The notes under the pieces were generated by a model. That model worked only from the letters and a program-made list of their open reading frames with translations, did no database searches and was not told the DNA's origin. This document shows, piece after piece, positions 27,481 to 35,981 of a DNA stretch of 64,000 bases (within the stretch, counting starts at the first letter, position 1; each line of letters starts with the position of its first letter). The stretch comes from Pantoea sp. 1.19 (GTDB taxonomy: Bacteria; Pseudomonadota; Gammaproteobacteria; Enterobacterales; Enterobacteriaceae): the NCBI RefSeq assembly GCF_001922585.1, contig NZ_MRBS01000002.1, forward strand, positions 1 through 64,000, read 5' to 3'. The position numbers and the translations under genes are program-made.

Positions 27481-27568
27481 TGGCGGAGGAGGAGAGATTC
27501 GAACTCTCGGATGGTTGCCCATCGGCGGTTTTCAAGACCGCTGCCTTAAGCCACTCGGCCACCCCTCC
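27481..27568 (-). tRNA. serT: tRNA-Ser (anticodon UGA), copy 1
   Basis: 88-nt class II tRNA with encoded CCA. Acceptor GGAGGGG pairs with CTCCTCC (one G-T pair), the anticodon loop is CTTGAAA (TGA), there is a long variable arm, and the T-loop is GTTCGAATC. It is second in a tandem pair; E. coli has one serT here, upstream of yccA. Confidence 0.96.
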
Positions 27569-27573
27569 GCAAT

Positions 27574-27603
27574 GAAAACGGGCCAGACGTTATCTGACCC
27601 GTT
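27574..27603 (-). terminator. intrinsic terminator after tRNA-Ser copy 2
   Basis: On the minus strand, AACGGGTCAGA and TCTGGCCCGTT pair and are followed by a T-run. It separates the two tRNA genes and resembles the hairpin after copy 1. Confidence 0.8.
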
Positions 27604-27611
27604 AAATGCGA

Positions 27612-27699
27612 TGGCGGAGGAGGAGAGATTCGAACTCTCGGATGGTTTCCCATCGGCGGTTTTCAAGACCGCTGCCTTAAGCCGCTCGGCCACCCCTCC
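27612..27699 (-). tRNA. serT: tRNA-Ser (anticodon UGA), copy 2
   Basis: 88-nt class II tRNA with the same anticodon and nearly the same sequence as the copy at 27481-27568. It differs by a base in the D-arm and one in the variable arm. The copies are offset by 131 bp and each is followed by a similar hairpin, indicating a tandem duplication of the tRNA plus its terminator. Confidence 0.96.
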
Positions 27700-27916
27700 G
27701 CAATGAGGCGAACTATAAACATCCCCCTGATGCTTGTAAAGCCCGTTGTGATTCGTTCGTCTGAAAAACCATCAACTTCAGCGCATTTGCTGACGCTTTC
27801 GCCAGATTGCGCATTTCACCAGCGGCACAGGGCGTAAAGAAGGGTAAAACGCCTTTAAAGTCAGCAGCTCAGTTCGTATGCTTAGCGCAGTTAATCATCA
27901 CCTAAAGGGCCTGAAT

Positions 27917-28573
27917 ATGGACCGCATTGTCTCCTCCACGCGCGGGGCATCGCTGCTCAGCACCCACCGCGTGTTACGCAATACCTATTTCTTGCTGGGC
28001 ATGACGCTGGCCTTCTCGGCGCTGACCGCCACCCTGAGCACGGTATTTGCGCTGCCGGCACCCGGATTGATCCTGATGTTGGTTGGCTTTTATGGCCTGA
28101 TGTTTTTAACCTATCGCCTCGCGAACAGCCCGATGGGCATTCTGGCGGCCTTCGCCTTCACCGGCTTTTTAGGCTACTGCCTGGGCCCGATTCTGAACAG
28201 CTTCCTCTCCGCCGGCATGGGGGATGTGATTGCTCTGGCACTGGGCGGCACCGCGCTGGTGTTCTTCTGCTGCTCGGCCTACGTGCTCACCACGCGCAAA
28301 GACATGTCGTTCCTTGGCGGGATGATGATGGCCGGATTCGTGGTGCTGCTGGTGGCGGTGATCGCCAACCTGTTTCTGCAGCTGCCGGCACTGCAGCTGG
28401 CTATTAGCGTGCTGTTCATCCTGTTTTCTTCAGCGGCCATTCTGTGGGAAACCAGCAACATCATTCACGGCGGTGAGACTAACTACATTCGCGCCACCGT
28501 GAGCCTCTACGTGTCGCTGTACAATATCTTTATTAGCCTGCTGAGTCTGCTGGGCTTCGCCCGCAACGATTAA
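27917..28573 (+). CDS. yccA: YccA/Bax inhibitor-1 family protein, FtsH modulator
   Basis: 218-residue inner-membrane protein with seven predicted helices. It is very similar to E. coli YccA ([60 protein letters not shown]). In E. coli it binds FtsH and HflKC and tempers degradation of SecY; its own N-terminus is attacked by FtsH. The ATG at 27917 gives the E. coli-like MDRIVSS start. It is divergent from the tRNA-Ser genes and followed by a strong terminator. Confidence 0.97.
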   Translation: MDRIVSSTRGASLLSTHRVLRNTYFLLGMTLAFSALTATLSTVFALPAPGLILMLVGFYGLMFLTYRLANSPMGILAAFAFTGFLGYCLGPILNSFLSAGMGDVIALALGGTALVFFCCSAYVLTTRKDMSFLGGMMMAGFVVLLVAVIANLFLQLPALQLAISVLFILFSSAAILWETSNIIHGGETNYIRATVSLYVSLYNIFISLLSLLGFARND

Positions 28574-28592
28574 GCCGCGTTCTGATCCCACC

Positions 28593-28627
28593 ACGCCCCT
28601 GTCCGCTTGCGGTCAGGGGCGTTTTTT
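28593..28627 (+). terminator. intrinsic terminator of yccA
   Basis: ACGCCCCTG pairs with CAGGGGCGT around a smaller internal stem (CCGC/GCGG), and is followed by six T, 20 nt after the yccA stop. Confidence 0.9.
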
Positions 28628-28774
28628 ATTCCGAATGCGGTGTGGTTTTACAAATCGTGCCCATCGCACCCTTTTTTCTACCGCGGCCGCTGACAGACGT
28701 ACAGGTTGCTGTTAAGAATGTGGGTTCTGCCCCCTGCCGGTGCGCATCGCCGGAATCTGATAAAGGACAAACTG

Positions 28775-29173
28775 ATGTTTAGCCACGTAATGTTGGGTAC
28801 GAATGATATCGATCGCGCTGAGACATTTTATAACGCTGTGCTGGGGGTGCTGGGTGCCGGCACGGCCAACCGCAACGTTGCCAACACTGGGCATGTGCGC
28901 CTGTTCTGGCGACACCATGGCAACGTATTCTGCGTGAGCCAGCCGATCAACGATCGGCCTGCGAGCGCCGCCAACGGCGCAACCCTGGGATTCGCCTGCG
29001 AGTCTGCTGAGCAGGTTAACGCCCTGCATGACGTAGCCATTAAGCACGGTGCGACGCCGATTGAAGACGCCCCCGGCCTGCGCAACAGCAGCACCGGAGC
29101 GGTATACCTGGCCTACTTCCGCGATCCTGACGGCAACAAAATCTGCGCAGTATTCCGTCCCGAATCCGCCTGA
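28775..29173 (+). CDS. VOC-family (glyoxalase/dioxygenase fold) protein
   Basis: 132-residue vicinal-oxygen-chelate superfamily protein: FSHVMLGTNDIDRAETFYNA at the start, then GATLGFACES and YLAYFRDPDGNKICAVFRP at the end, the usual paired beta-alpha-beta-beta-beta layout. The first metal-ligand position may be H4 and the last a Glu or equivalent near the C-terminus. Substrate is unknown; relatives are annotated as glyoxalase-like. AAAGGA precedes the ATG at 28775. It is inserted between yccA and tusE relative to E. coli. Confidence 0.85.
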   Translation: MFSHVMLGTNDIDRAETFYNAVLGVLGAGTANRNVANTGHVRLFWRHHGNVFCVSQPINDRPASAANGATLGFACESAEQVNALHDVAIKHGATPIEDAPGLRNSSTGAVYLAYFRDPDGNKICAVFRPESA

Positions 29174-29264
29174 TGCCCCAGCCCGGATTACCGGGGCGGC
29201 ATGTTGTGCCGGCGCCGAATTTGCTACACTGCGCCGGGCATAATCCGTCACAGAGGTTACTGGG

Positions 29265-29591
29265 GTGTTGATCAACGGAAAAGAGATTGCGCGCGACGCG
29301 CAGGGTTATTTGCTACGACTGGATGACTGGGACCCGGCGTTAGCCGCCTGGCTGGCGCAGGAAGAAGGTATTGAGCTGAGCGAGGCGCACTGGGAAGTCG
29401 TGCACTTTGTTCGCGATTTCTACCAACAATTTAATACCTCCCCCGCCGTGCGCATGCTGGTTAAAGCGATGGCACAACAACATGGCGAAGAGAAAGGCAA
29501 CAGCCGCTATCTGTTTCGGCTGTTTCCCAAGGGACCCGCTAAGCAGGCAACCAAAATTGCCGGATTGCCCAAGCCGGCCAAGTGCCTGTAG
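29265..29591 (+). CDS. tusE: sulfurtransferase TusE
   Basis: 108-residue DsrC-like protein of the sulfur relay that makes 2-thiouridine in tRNA wobble positions. It accepts sulfur from TusBCD and passes it to MnmA. The penultimate C107 (PKPAKCL) is the persulfide carrier. The blocks [20 protein letters not shown] and [19 protein letters not shown] match E. coli TusE. The start is GTG at 29265 (VLINGKE), with AGAGG upstream. It is convergent with acyP, which ends 2 nt away. Confidence 0.96.
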   Translation: MLINGKEIARDAQGYLLRLDDWDPALAAWLAQEEGIELSEAHWEVVHFVRDFYQQFNTSPAVRMLVKAMAQQHGEEKGNSRYLFRLFPKGPAKQATKIAGLPKPAKCL

Positions 29592-29592
29592 C

Positions 29593-29871
29593 CTAACCGG
29601 TACTGAACCGATCCAGTAATTCGCCACCGCCGCAGGGCTCAACGCGTACGCTGTCGACGCGCGCGCTGCGCGGTCCGCCGGCCTCAAGCCAGCAGATTAG
29701 CGCCGCCACCGCCGCGGCCTCGCCGACCATCAGCACCTCGACGCTGCCGTCATCCAGATTCCACGCGTGCCCGGTCAGGCCCAGCCGCTTTGCCTGCTGC
29801 TGGGTATGGTAGCGAAATCCGACTCCCTGTACCTGACCATAGACCCAGGCTTTTTTGGCCACCGTGCTCAT
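29593..29871 (-). CDS. acyP: acylphosphatase
   Basis: 92-residue acylphosphatase hydrolysing carboxyl-phosphate bonds. Catalytic R20 lies in [13 protein letters not shown], and N38 in [10 protein letters not shown]. The length equals E. coli YccX/AcyP. I choose the ATG at 29871 ([12 protein letters not shown]) with AAGGAGAG upstream; the longer frame adds 16 residues. It is divergent from rlmI and tail-to-tail with tusE. Confidence 0.95.
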   Translation of the reverse strand: MSTVAKKAWVYGQVQGVGFRYHTQQQAKRLGLTGHAWNLDDGSVEVLMVGEAAAVAALICWLEAGGPRSARVDSVRVEPCGGGELLDRFSTG

Positions 29872-29961
29872 ACCGCTCTCCTTATTACCGCTGGCTGATT
29901 GCATTTTGACAGCGGGCACCCGACAATGGCGCCCAAATTTTCTCTGGTAAGCATAGCAAAT

Positions 29962-31152
29962 ATGAGCGTTCGTTTAGTTCTCGCCAAAGGGCGTGAAAAA
30001 TCCCTGATCCGTCGCCACCCGTGGGTGTTTTCCGGGGCGGTTGCCCGTCTTGACGGTAAGGCCCAGCGCGGTGAAACCGTCGATATCGTTGACAGTCACG
30101 GACAGTGGCTGGCGCGCGGTGCCTGGTCGCCGGATTCGCAGATCCGCGCGCGGGTGTGGAGCTGGCAGCAGGATGAAAGCATCGATATCGAGTTTTTCGT
30201 GCGCCGCCTGCGCGCCGCACAGCCGCTGCGCGAGTGGCTGGCCGTCCGCGATAACCTCGACAGCTACCGGCTGATCGCCGGCGAATCTGACGGCCTGCCC
30301 GGCGTGACCATCGACCGCTTTGGTCAGATTCTGGTGTTACAGCTGCTGTCGGCCGGCGCCGAGTACCAGCGCGCAGCGCTGATTGCCGCGCTGCAGCAGC
30401 TCTACCCGACCTGCGCAATCTATGATCGCTCCGACGTGAGCGTGCGCAAAAAAGAGGGCTTGCCGCTGACCCAGGGCGTAGTGCTTGGCGAAGCCCCACC
30501 GCCGCTGCAGCCGATCACCGAGCACGGCATGCGGCTGCTGGTGGACATTCAAACCGGACATAAAACCGGCTACTACCTTGACCAGCGCGACAGCCGACTG
30601 GCCACTCGCCGCTATGCCGCCGGCCAGCGGGTACTTAACTGCTTCTCTTACACCGGCGGCTTTGCCGTCTCTGCGCTGATGGGCAACTGTGCGCACGTGA
30701 CGAGCGTCGACACCTCGCAGGCGGCGCTCGATGTGGCTCGTCAGAACATTGCGCTCAACGGCCTCGATCTGACCAAAGCCAGCTTTGTGCGTGACGATGT
30801 CTTTAAGCTGCTGCGCCGCTATCGCGATGAGGGGGAAACGTTTGATCTGATCGTGATGGATCCACCAAAGTTTGTAGAGAACAAAAATCAGCTGGCCGGC
30901 GCTTGCCGGGGATATAAAGATATCAATATGCTGGCCATGCAGCTGCTTAATCCGGGTGGCACCCTGCTGACTTTCTCCTGTTCCGGGTTGATGAGCACTG
31001 AGCTGTTCCAAAAAATCATCGCCGATGCCGCGCTGGATGCGCAACGTGATGTACAATTTATAGAACAGTTCCGGCAGGCCGCCGATCACCCGGTGATCGC
31101 CAGCTATCCCGAAGGCCTGTACTTGAAAGGGTTTGCCTGCCGCGTATTGTGA
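29962..31152 (+). CDS. rlmI: 23S rRNA m5C1962 methyltransferase RlmI
   Basis: 396-residue SAM-dependent methyltransferase, identical in length to E. coli RlmI. An N-terminal PUA domain ([20 protein letters not shown]...) is followed by a Rossmann methylase with [16 protein letters not shown] (SAM loop), DPPKFVENK (motif IV) and a cysteine in TFSCSG (motif VI) typical of m5C enzymes. The ATG at 29962 is used to match family length. It is divergent from acyP and followed by hspQ. Confidence 0.96.
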   Translation: MSVRLVLAKGREKSLIRRHPWVFSGAVARLDGKAQRGETVDIVDSHGQWLARGAWSPDSQIRARVWSWQQDESIDIEFFVRRLRAAQPLREWLAVRDNLDSYRLIAGESDGLPGVTIDRFGQILVLQLLSAGAEYQRAALIAALQQLYPTCAIYDRSDVSVRKKEGLPLTQGVVLGEAPPPLQPITEHGMRLLVDIQTGHKTGYYLDQRDSRLATRRYAAGQRVLNCFSYTGGFAVSALMGNCAHVTSVDTSQAALDVARQNIALNGLDLTKASFVRDDVFKLLRRYRDEGETFDLIVMDPPKFVENKNQLAGACRGYKDINMLAMQLLNPGGTLLTFSCSGLMSTELFQKIIADAALDAQRDVQFIEQFRQAADHPVIASYPEGLYLKGFACRVL

Positions 31153-31217
31153 GTGACTTGAAAACGCTGCCTGAGCCCTCATATTGGGGTAAAGGCTATG
31201 TTTCTCAGGAGGTCGCC

Positions 31218-31535
31218 ATGATTGCCAGCAAATTTGGTATTGGCCAGCAGGTCAGGCATAAACTGTTGGGCTTTTTGGGGGTGGTGGTGGACGTGGACGC
31301 GGAGTATTCGCTCGACGATCCTCACCCGGAAGCGCTGGCAAACAGCGCGATACGCCGCGATGCGCCGTGGTATCACGTTGTGACCGAGGACGACGACGGC
31401 CAGCAGGTACACACCTATCTGGCCGAGGCCCAGCTGTCAGGAGAAGCCAGCGAGGAGCATCCTGAACAGCCCTCGCTGGACGAGCTGGCAGCACGGGTTC
31501 GCCAGCAGCTCAGCGCTCCGCGTCTGCGTCATTAA
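31218..31535 (+). CDS. hspQ: heat shock protein HspQ
   Basis: 105-residue protein of the HspQ family (DNA hemimethylation-binding/YccV fold). In E. coli it is heat-induced and acts as a specificity-enhancing factor for Lon, and it limits DnaA. Conserved: [38 protein letters not shown] and [11 protein letters not shown]. The ATG at 31218 follows the strong site CAGGAGGT. The 3' end overlaps convergent yccU by 26 nt. Confidence 0.95.
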   Translation: MIASKFGIGQQVRHKLLGFLGVVVDVDAEYSLDDPHPEALANSAIRRDAPWYHVVTEDDDGQQVHTYLAEAQLSGEASEEHPEQPSLDELAARVRQQLSAPRLRH

Positions 31536-31965
31536 GCCTCACCCCCGTCGGGTGTTTTTCCAGCCCAAGGCGGGGGATCTCTATTTTTGGACAGCGGTCC
31601 ATCACCACGCGCAGTCCGGACTCATGCGCCAGCACGCCGGCCGCCTCATTAATGACCCCCAGCTGAAACCATACGCTCTTCGCGCCGATGGCGATCGCCT
31701 CCTGCGCCACCTCCCACGCCGCGTCAGCGTGGCGAAAGACATCCACCATATCCACCGGTTCCGGGATGGCGCTGAGCGTCGCATATCCCTGCTGTCCCAG
31801 CAGGGTTTTCCCCGCCAGTTTCGGGCTGACCGGAATCACGTGATAGCCCTGCGTCAGTAAATACGCCATGACGCGATAGCTGGCCCGGTCAGGTTTATCG
31901 CTGGCGCCGACCAGCGCAATGGTGCGGGTGCTGGTCAATATGTCTTTCAGTTCATTATCGTTCAT
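31510..31965 (-). CDS. yccU: CoA-binding domain protein YccU
   Basis: 151-residue CoA_binding (Rossmann-like) family protein of unknown physiological role. Recognised by [20 protein letters not shown] (nucleotide-binding loop), [20 protein letters not shown] and [14 protein letters not shown]. About 14 residues longer at the C-terminus than E. coli YccU because the frame runs into the hspQ 3' end. The ATG at 31965 has GGAGAG upstream; the upstream extension is not family-like. Confidence 0.92.
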   Translation of the reverse strand: MNDNELKDILTSTRTIALVGASDKPDRASYRVMAYLLTQGYHVIPVSPKLAGKTLLGQQGYATLSAIPEPVDMVDVFRHADAAWEVAQEAIAIGAKSVWFQLGVINEAAGVLAHESGLRVVMDRCPKIEIPRLGLEKHPTGVRLNDADAER

Positions 31966-32152
31966 AGCGCTCTCCTCTGGGCGATGCACTGATTCTATGC
32001 CAGCCGCCGCCGTGGTCGCCACGCCGGGGGCGCAAGATGCGTTTTTTCCGACGTATCGCACAAATAAATATGTTCAAATGTTACTGTTCTGCCATACTGA
32101 AAGACTTTGATACATTCCTCATCCTTATGCGCCGCGTGCTTTTGGAGACACC

Positions 32153-32794
32153 ATGATCGTTCGTTTGCTCATTACAGGCCTGTGTGCCCTGCTGATGACG
32201 CTCAATGCCTGGTCCAGCACCCTGAAGCTAAATCCGGAAATCGATATTCTGGTGCTGGATGGGCGCAAAATTTCCGGCTCCCTGCTCAAGGGCGCAGAGG
32301 GTCTGGAGCTGGAAAAGGGCGAACATCAGTTTTTATTCCGGGTGGAAAAAAATCTGCTGCGCAGTAATGGGCAAGCAGTAAAATACCGCTCTGCGCCGCT
32401 GATCGTCACCTTTACCGCCACGGCAAAAACCGTCAGCCTGCATCTGCCGCGCCTGACCACCCTGCGTGAAGGCCAGGACTTTAGCCGCAGCGCCAACTTC
32501 CAGCTGGTAGACGAGCGCGGGGACATGATTGCCAGCCGCCGCGATACCCTGCGCCACATCGACAGTGACGATGTCGAGCAGGCAATGCTCAGTTATAACC
32601 GCACCGGCCAGAAGGCCTCGGTGCCGCGCTTTGCCTACCCGAAAAGCGTGAGCCAGCAGAGCGGAAAAACTGAGGTTCGACTGGTCAACCTGTCGGAAGA
32701 GTTTGGTGTGCGTTTACCCCGCTGGTATGCACAGATCGACAGCGCTACCCGCGAACGTCTGTCGCGGCTAAAGCGTTCGCTGCGCGCCGGTTGA
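32153..32794 (+). CDS. yccT: DUF2057 family protein YccT (curli synthesis inhibitor CsgI)
   Basis: 213-residue periplasmic protein with signal peptide [22 protein letters not shown] (cleavage near residue 20-22). The DUF2057 pattern is seen in [35 protein letters not shown] and [15 protein letters not shown]. In E. coli and Salmonella the homolog, renamed CsgI, inhibits CsgA polymerisation into curli. No curli genes are in this window. The ATG at 32153 has TTTTGGAG upstream. It is divergent from yccU. Confidence 0.92.
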   Translation: MIVRLLITGLCALLMTLNAWSSTLKLNPEIDILVLDGRKISGSLLKGAEGLELEKGEHQFLFRVEKNLLRSNGQAVKYRSAPLIVTFTATAKTVSLHLPRLTTLREGQDFSRSANFQLVDERGDMIASRRDTLRHIDSDDVEQAMLSYNRTGQKASVPRFAYPKSVSQQSGKTEVRLVNLSEEFGVRLPRWYAQIDSATRERLSRLKRSLRAG

Positions 32795-32864
32795 ATCCCG
32801 CGCGCGGATCAGGCTATTCTGCGCACATTGTGCATTTACCGCCTGCTGGCGTCAGGGATCCTGC

Positions 32865-33341
32865 ATGGAACAGACCACCCGTACCCTCCCGATTCGAAAA
32901 CACATTGCGCTGGTGGCGCATGACCACTGTAAGTCGTCACTGCTGCACTGGGTAGAAACTCACCAGCCGCTGCTGAGCGCTCATCGTCTGTCCGCCACCG
33001 GGACTACCGGCAACCTAATCCAACGGGCCACCGGGCTGCCGGTGAATGCGCTACTGAGCGGACCGATGGGCGGCGATCAGCAGGTGGGCGCGCTGATCGC
33101 TGAGGGTGAGATTGATCTGCTGATTTTTTTCTGGGATCCGCTGAACGCGGTGCCGCATGACCCGGACGTGAAGGCGCTGCTGCGGCTGGCGACGGTATGG
33201 AATATTCCGGTGGCAACCAATCGCGCCACCGCCGATTTCATCGTTCGATCGCCGCTTTTTTCCGCTGCGGTCCCGGTGACCATTCCCGATTACGATCGCT
33301 ATCTGCAGGCGCGCCTTCAGGACGACGCCCCGCTGCGCTAA
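32865..33341 (+). CDS. mgsA: methylglyoxal synthase
   Basis: 158-residue enzyme converting dihydroxyacetone phosphate to methylglyoxal and phosphate, a glycolytic bypass. Catalytic residues H19, D71 (GPMGGDQQ), D91, H98 and D101 ([11 protein letters not shown]) are present. The ATGTTGNL phosphate-binding loop is intact. Slightly longer at the C-terminus than the E. coli enzyme (152). It is tail-to-tail with helD, 2 nt apart. Confidence 0.97.
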   Translation: MEQTTRTLPIRKHIALVAHDHCKSSLLHWVETHQPLLSAHRLSATGTTGNLIQRATGLPVNALLSGPMGGDQQVGALIAEGEIDLLIFFWDPLNAVPHDPDVKALLRLATVWNIPVATNRATADFIVRSPLFSAAVPVTIPDYDRYLQARLQDDAPLR

Positions 33342-33343
33342 CG

Positions 33344-35398
33344 TCAGGGCTTGCGCAGCTGCGGGATACCCAGCCGATTGAAAATCGCCACAAACGGCGA
33401 CGGCCGCGTCGGATCGAACAGCAGCCACACTTGCTCTTTGGCGCGCGTCATCGCCACGTACGCCAGCCGACGCTCTTCGGCATCGGGAAACGCCTCCGGC
33501 GTCGGCAATAGTCCCTGCTCAATCAGTGACTCGCGCGCCGGGGCCGGAAAGCCATCGTGCCCCGTATGCAAGCCAAGCACAATCACGTAATCCGCCTGTT
33601 GCCCCTTACTGGCGTGGATGGTCATAAACGCCAGATTGAGGTGCGGCCAGCGGGTGCCGGCTTTATCCAGCAGGGCCGGGCGCAGATGGTGATAGCGCGC
33701 CAGCAGCAGGATACGCTGGTCTGCGCGGGCATAGCCGCTCAGCTTGTCCAACAGCGCGCCGAGCTGATCCTCGGGCAGCAGCACGATAGATTTTTTATGA
33801 CCGCTGCTCAGGCTGTTAAGCGGTTTTTTCAGCTGCTGCGGATTTTGCTGAATAAACGCATTGGCCATTTCGCCAATTCGCGTCGTAAACCGGTAGGTGG
33901 TATCCAGCACGCAGCGATCGCCCTCCCCAAAATGGGGATGGAAATCGGTGGTCAGGCTAACCTCTGCGCCGCTAAAGCGGTAAATCGCCTGCCAGTCATC
34001 ACCGACGGCAAACAGGGACACCCGTTTATTTTGTTGACGTAGCGCGTGCAGCAGCGCCGCGCGCTGCGGCGAGATGTCCTGAAACTCGTCAACCAGAATA
34101 TGCTTCCACGGCGAAATAAACCGCCCCTTCTCCAGGATATTGACCGCCTGGTGAATCAGCCCGGAGAAGTCGATCGCCCCCTCCTCTTTTAACGCCGTTT
34201 TCCACGCTTTGACCAGCGGGGCCATCAGCCGCAGTCGCCTGGCCACGCCGTCGCGAATCGCCTCAGGCGCCTGCTCAATCATCGTCGCCTGCGCGCCACC
34301 GTGCAGGCGTATCAGGCTTAGCCAGCGCTCCAGCCGCGTGGCCAGCCGCGCGGCCAGCGCGTCATCCTGCCAGAACGCGCCTTCCGGTAGCGTCCAACCC
34401 AACTCTTCGCTCAGCCACTGACGCCAGCCGTTAGCCTGCGCTTTCTTTTCGCTGCACTGCTGGCGCCAGTGGGCAATCAGCAGCGCGCGGCGCTGCGCGC
34501 CGTCGCTCTCCAGCACGCTAACGCGCGGTTTTTTACTGCTGCCCTGTTCGATGATGTGCAGGGCGAGGGCATGAAAGGTTCGGGCGGTAATCGCCTGGGT
34601 TTGCAGGCGAGACTGAATTCGCTCGTTCATTTCTGCCGCCGCCTCGCGTCCAAAGGCCAGCAGTAAGATTTGGTCGGCGGTGGCGTCACCGTGACGCAGT
34701 AGCCAGCCAGCTCGCGCCACCAGCACCGAGGTTTTACCGCTACCGGCGCCCGCCAGTACCAGCACGGAGGACTCGCCGTTCACCACGGCCTCGGCCTGCG
34801 AGCGATTGAGCGGCGAGCTTTCCACCGTGGCAAAAAACGCAGCGTGTTGTTCGAGCATCCGCGCCGTCCAGTTGTGGTTGCGCGCCCGACGTTTCTCTTC
34901 ACCTTCGCGAAGCCATGCCCGGCACAGAGCGTAGTCGGCGGCGCAGGCAGGAAAACTCTCCAGCCTGGCCAGCGGTAGCGGCAGCGCGCTCAGCGTGTCT
35001 TCAATCTGCTGCTGTAACGCCGGCAGATCGCGACGTGAGAGCCACGCGCCCTGGCTGTCCAGTGCGCGTAGCTTATCGCCCTGGGCCGTCAGCACGCCGG
35101 CGCTGACCTCGCTCATCTCGTCGCTCCACTGCTGCCAGACCCGCTGGAAATAGTGATAAAAGCGCTGCGTTTCCTGCCATTCGGTGCCGTGCAGACGCAC
35201 CACTTTGCCATCCGGGAGAGTAAACTCCAGCTCTCCCCATACCATACCGCGCTTGCAGGCGACAGAGATCAACTGATTAAACGGAATCAGGTATTCGTGT
35301 CGCGGGCCGCTGACTTCAACGCCGGCGCTGAGCAGTCGCACGCGATTGTAGGGGTGTTGCGCCAGATGTTTACCCAGTGACGTTGCGTTGAGTTCCAT
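33344..35398 (-). CDS. helD: DNA helicase IV
   Basis: 684-residue superfamily I helicase, identical in length to E. coli HelD, a 3'-5' DNA helicase implicated in recombination (RecF pathway). Walker A GAGSGKT is at 217-223, Walker B is in HILVDEFQDISPQRA, with GDDWQAIYRFSGAE and a C-terminal VAMTRAKEQVWLLF motif VI. The N-terminal region of about 195 residues is specific to HelD. It is divergent from yccF. Confidence 0.97.
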   Translation of the reverse strand: MELNATSLGKHLAQHPYNRVRLLSAGVEVSGPRHEYLIPFNQLISVACKRGMVWGELEFTLPDGKVVRLHGTEWQETQRFYHYFQRVWQQWSDEMSEVSAGVLTAQGDKLRALDSQGAWLSRRDLPALQQQIEDTLSALPLPLARLESFPACAADYALCRAWLREGEEKRRARNHNWTARMLEQHAAFFATVESSPLNRSQAEAVVNGESSVLVLAGAGSGKTSVLVARAGWLLRHGDATADQILLLAFGREAAAEMNERIQSRLQTQAITARTFHALALHIIEQGSSKKPRVSVLESDGAQRRALLIAHWRQQCSEKKAQANGWRQWLSEELGWTLPEGAFWQDDALAARLATRLERWLSLIRLHGGAQATMIEQAPEAIRDGVARRLRLMAPLVKAWKTALKEEGAIDFSGLIHQAVNILEKGRFISPWKHILVDEFQDISPQRAALLHALRQQNKRVSLFAVGDDWQAIYRFSGAEVSLTTDFHPHFGEGDRCVLDTTYRFTTRIGEMANAFIQQNPQQLKKPLNSLSSGHKKSIVLLPEDQLGALLDKLSGYARADQRILLLARYHHLRPALLDKAGTRWPHLNLAFMTIHASKGQQADYVIVLGLHTGHDGFPAPARESLIEQGLLPTPEAFPDAEERRLAYVAMTRAKEQVWLLFDPTRPSPFVAIFNRLGIPQLRKP

Positions 35399-35517
35399 AT
35401 CGGCCTGTCTGAAGGAAAAGGATCACCGCTTCAGTGTAACCTTCACAAGATTCGCGCTCCAGCCTAAAAAAACGTTACAATCTTCAGATGATAAGCCATT
35501 AATGAGGGCCCGCCTGC

Positions 35518-35964
35518 ATGCGCACCGTGTTGAATATTCTGAACTTCGTGTTAGGTGGTTTTTTGACCACGCTGGGCTGGCTGCTCGCCACGCTGGTGAG
35601 CATCGTGCTCATTTTTACACTGCCCCTGACTCGCTCCTGCTGGGAGATTACCCGCCTGTCGCTGCTGCCGTTTGGTAACGAGGCCATTCACGTCGATGAA
35701 CTCAACCCGGCGGGAAAAAATGCCCTGATCAGCGGCGGCGGCACCGTACTGAACATTTTTTGGTTTTTGCTGTTTGGCTGGTGGCTCTGTCTGGTGCACA
35801 TCAGCGCCGGTATTGTTCAGTGCATCAGCCTGATTGGCATCCCGGTTGGCATCGCCAATTTTAAGATCGCGGCGATTGCCCTGTGGCCGGTCGGCCGTCG
35901 GGTGGTACCGGTTGAAGTGGCACAGGCGGCGCGCGCACGCAACGCACGTGACCGTTTTCGTTAA
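35518..35964 (+). CDS. yccF: YccF inner membrane protein
   Basis: 148-residue protein with two YccF domains: LPLTRSCWEITRLSLLPFGN and SLIGIPVGIANFKIAAIALW. Three to four hydrophobic segments lie between them. It is inner-membrane and the function is unknown. The ATG at 35518 has GAGG 9 nt upstream. yccS follows after 17 nt, so the two are probably one transcript, as in E. coli. Confidence 0.93.
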   Translation: MRTVLNILNFVLGGFLTTLGWLLATLVSIVLIFTLPLTRSCWEITRLSLLPFGNEAIHVDELNPAGKNALISGGGTVLNIFWFLLFGWWLCLVHISAGIVQCISLIGIPVGIANFKIAAIALWPVGRRVVPVEVAQAARARNARDRFR

Positions 35965-35981
35965 CCTGACACCAAACGCAG

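Noticed and set aside
32565-32578. Possible matS site (GTGACGATGTCGA)
   Set aside because: Two mismatches to the 13-bp consensus GTGACRNYGTCAC, at conserved outer positions.
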